A stretch of 5,039 nt of DNA from an uncultured Polymorphobacter sp. (GTDB lineage: Bacteria; Pseudomonadota; Alphaproteobacteria; Sphingomonadales; Sphingomonadaceae), in assembly GCA_937871645.1 (NCBI GenBank), contig CALMPZ010000429.1, forward strand, positions 1 to 5,039. The letters run 5' to 3'. How positions within the stretch are numbered: position 1 is the first letter of the stretch; every line of letters starts with the position of its first letter. Both the position numbers and the translations under genes were made by a program. Below the pieces are notes generated by a model. It had not been told where the DNA came from. It saw only the letters and a list, made by a program, of their open reading frames with translations, and did not search any database. Positions 4,672 through 5,039 of the stretch are shown piece after piece.

Positions 4672-5039
4672 GCGCCGCATCGCTTGAACTGTCGGTGACG
4701 CGCTACATCGCCGCGCCGCCCGCCGCCGTCTGGCAGGCAATGGTCGAGCGCATCGAGGACTGGTGGTGCCCCAGGCCGTGGCGGATGCGCGTCATCGATG
4801 TCGAGTGGCGCGCCGGTGGCCGCTCGGCGATGGAAATGCTCGGGCCTGACGGCGAAGTCATGCCCAATGACGGCATTGTGCTCGAATTCGTGCCGGGCAA
4901 GCGCTGGGTGTCGACCGACGCCTTCACGGCAGGCTGGGTGCCGGCCGGGCCGTTCATGGTCGGCATCTGGGAGATCGAACCCGAAGGCGACGGCACGCGC
5001 GACACCGAGGACCTCTGCCCGGTAGAGGCGGGCTTGCGG
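4668..5039 (+). CDS. SRPBCC-family protein, AHSA1/START-like (3' end cut off by the window)
   Basis: 124 codons of a small helix-grip-fold protein with a hydrophobic ligand cavity, in the SRPBCC superfamily (activator of Hsp90 ATPase homologue 1-like). Seen in order: the opening strand and helix VTRYIAAPPAAVWQAM (10-25), WWCPRPWRM (32-40), the GGRSAMEMLGPDGE loop (50-63), the central strand GIVLEFVPGKRWVSTDAF (69-86), and GWVPAGPFMVGIWEIEPEGDGT (89-110). These are typical of this branch. From residue 112 (position 5001) to the window end the sequence no longer follows the expected last strand and C-terminal helix (usually Y-T-A-x-A-R-H-W). Normal length is roughly 150-160 residues, so 30 or more are missing. 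The start ATG overlaps the VOC stop as ATGA with no independent Shine-Dalgarno, indicating coupling. SRPBCC and VOC genes often occur together under a small regulator; the partner function is unknown. Confidence 0.87.
   Translation, partial: MSAASLELSVTRYIAAPPAAVWQAMVERIEDWWCPRPWRMRVIDVEWRAGGRSAMEMLGPDGEVMPNDGIVLEFVPGKRWVSTDAFTAGWVPAGPFMVGIWEIEPEGDGTRDTEDLCPVEAGLR

Noticed and set aside
3898..4740. Minus-strand open frame of 280 codons opposite the VOC gene
   Set aside because: Antisense to a clear coding gene with internal duplication; Arg/Ala/Asp-rich with no domain signature.
5012..5028. Small hairpin CCTCTGCCCGGTAGAGG near the window end
   Set aside because: Only a 1-nt centre and a G-T pair; it lies in coding sequence and is likely coincidental in GC-rich DNA.

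Overview
This window is GC-rich and densely coded. Codon choice and protein style suggest an alphaproteobacterium, most likely a sphingomonad. The main support is the 152-bp repeat at 1609-1760, whose CCCTCCCTTTCAAGGGAGGG-type ends resemble short interspersed repeats I associate with sphingomonad genomes. No 16S or other marker gene is present, so the assignment is inference. A gene is cut off at each end of the window.

Minus-strand arm, read from right to left. A class III PLP-dependent aminotransferase (3173-1782) is followed by a 178-bp gap almost filled by the composite inverted repeat. An alpha/beta-hydrolase (1603-725) and a class I SAM-dependent methyltransferase (728 to beyond position 1) come next. 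The hydrolase and methyltransferase overlap by 4 nt (GTGA). The hydrolase's ribosome binding site lies inside the end palindrome of the repeat. The order suggests one transcription unit with a processing or attenuation element in the middle, but no shared pathway can be read from the sequence.

Plus-strand arm, read from left to right. A TetR/AcrR repressor (3290-3904), a two-domain VOC (glyoxalase-like) protein (3901-4671) and an SRPBCC/AHSA1-type protein (4668 to the window end) are joined by two ATGA overlaps, so they are almost certainly one operon. Its promoter is readable: TTGACT, 17 bp, TATGTT, with a near-perfect 16-bp palindrome in the spacer. The predicted transcription start falls on the repressor's own ATG, so the message is probably leaderless and autorepressed.

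The most interesting reading is that the repressor resembles the NemR type of electrophile/hypochlorite sensor. It has Cys105 and Lys174 where I recall NemR having Cys106 and Lys175, and it is co-transcribed with a glyoxalase-superfamily protein. This would be an electrophile-response operon with a different gene set from the enterobacterial nemRA-gloA arrangement. The two arms diverge from a 116-bp region (3174-3289), so the operator could also affect the aminotransferase.
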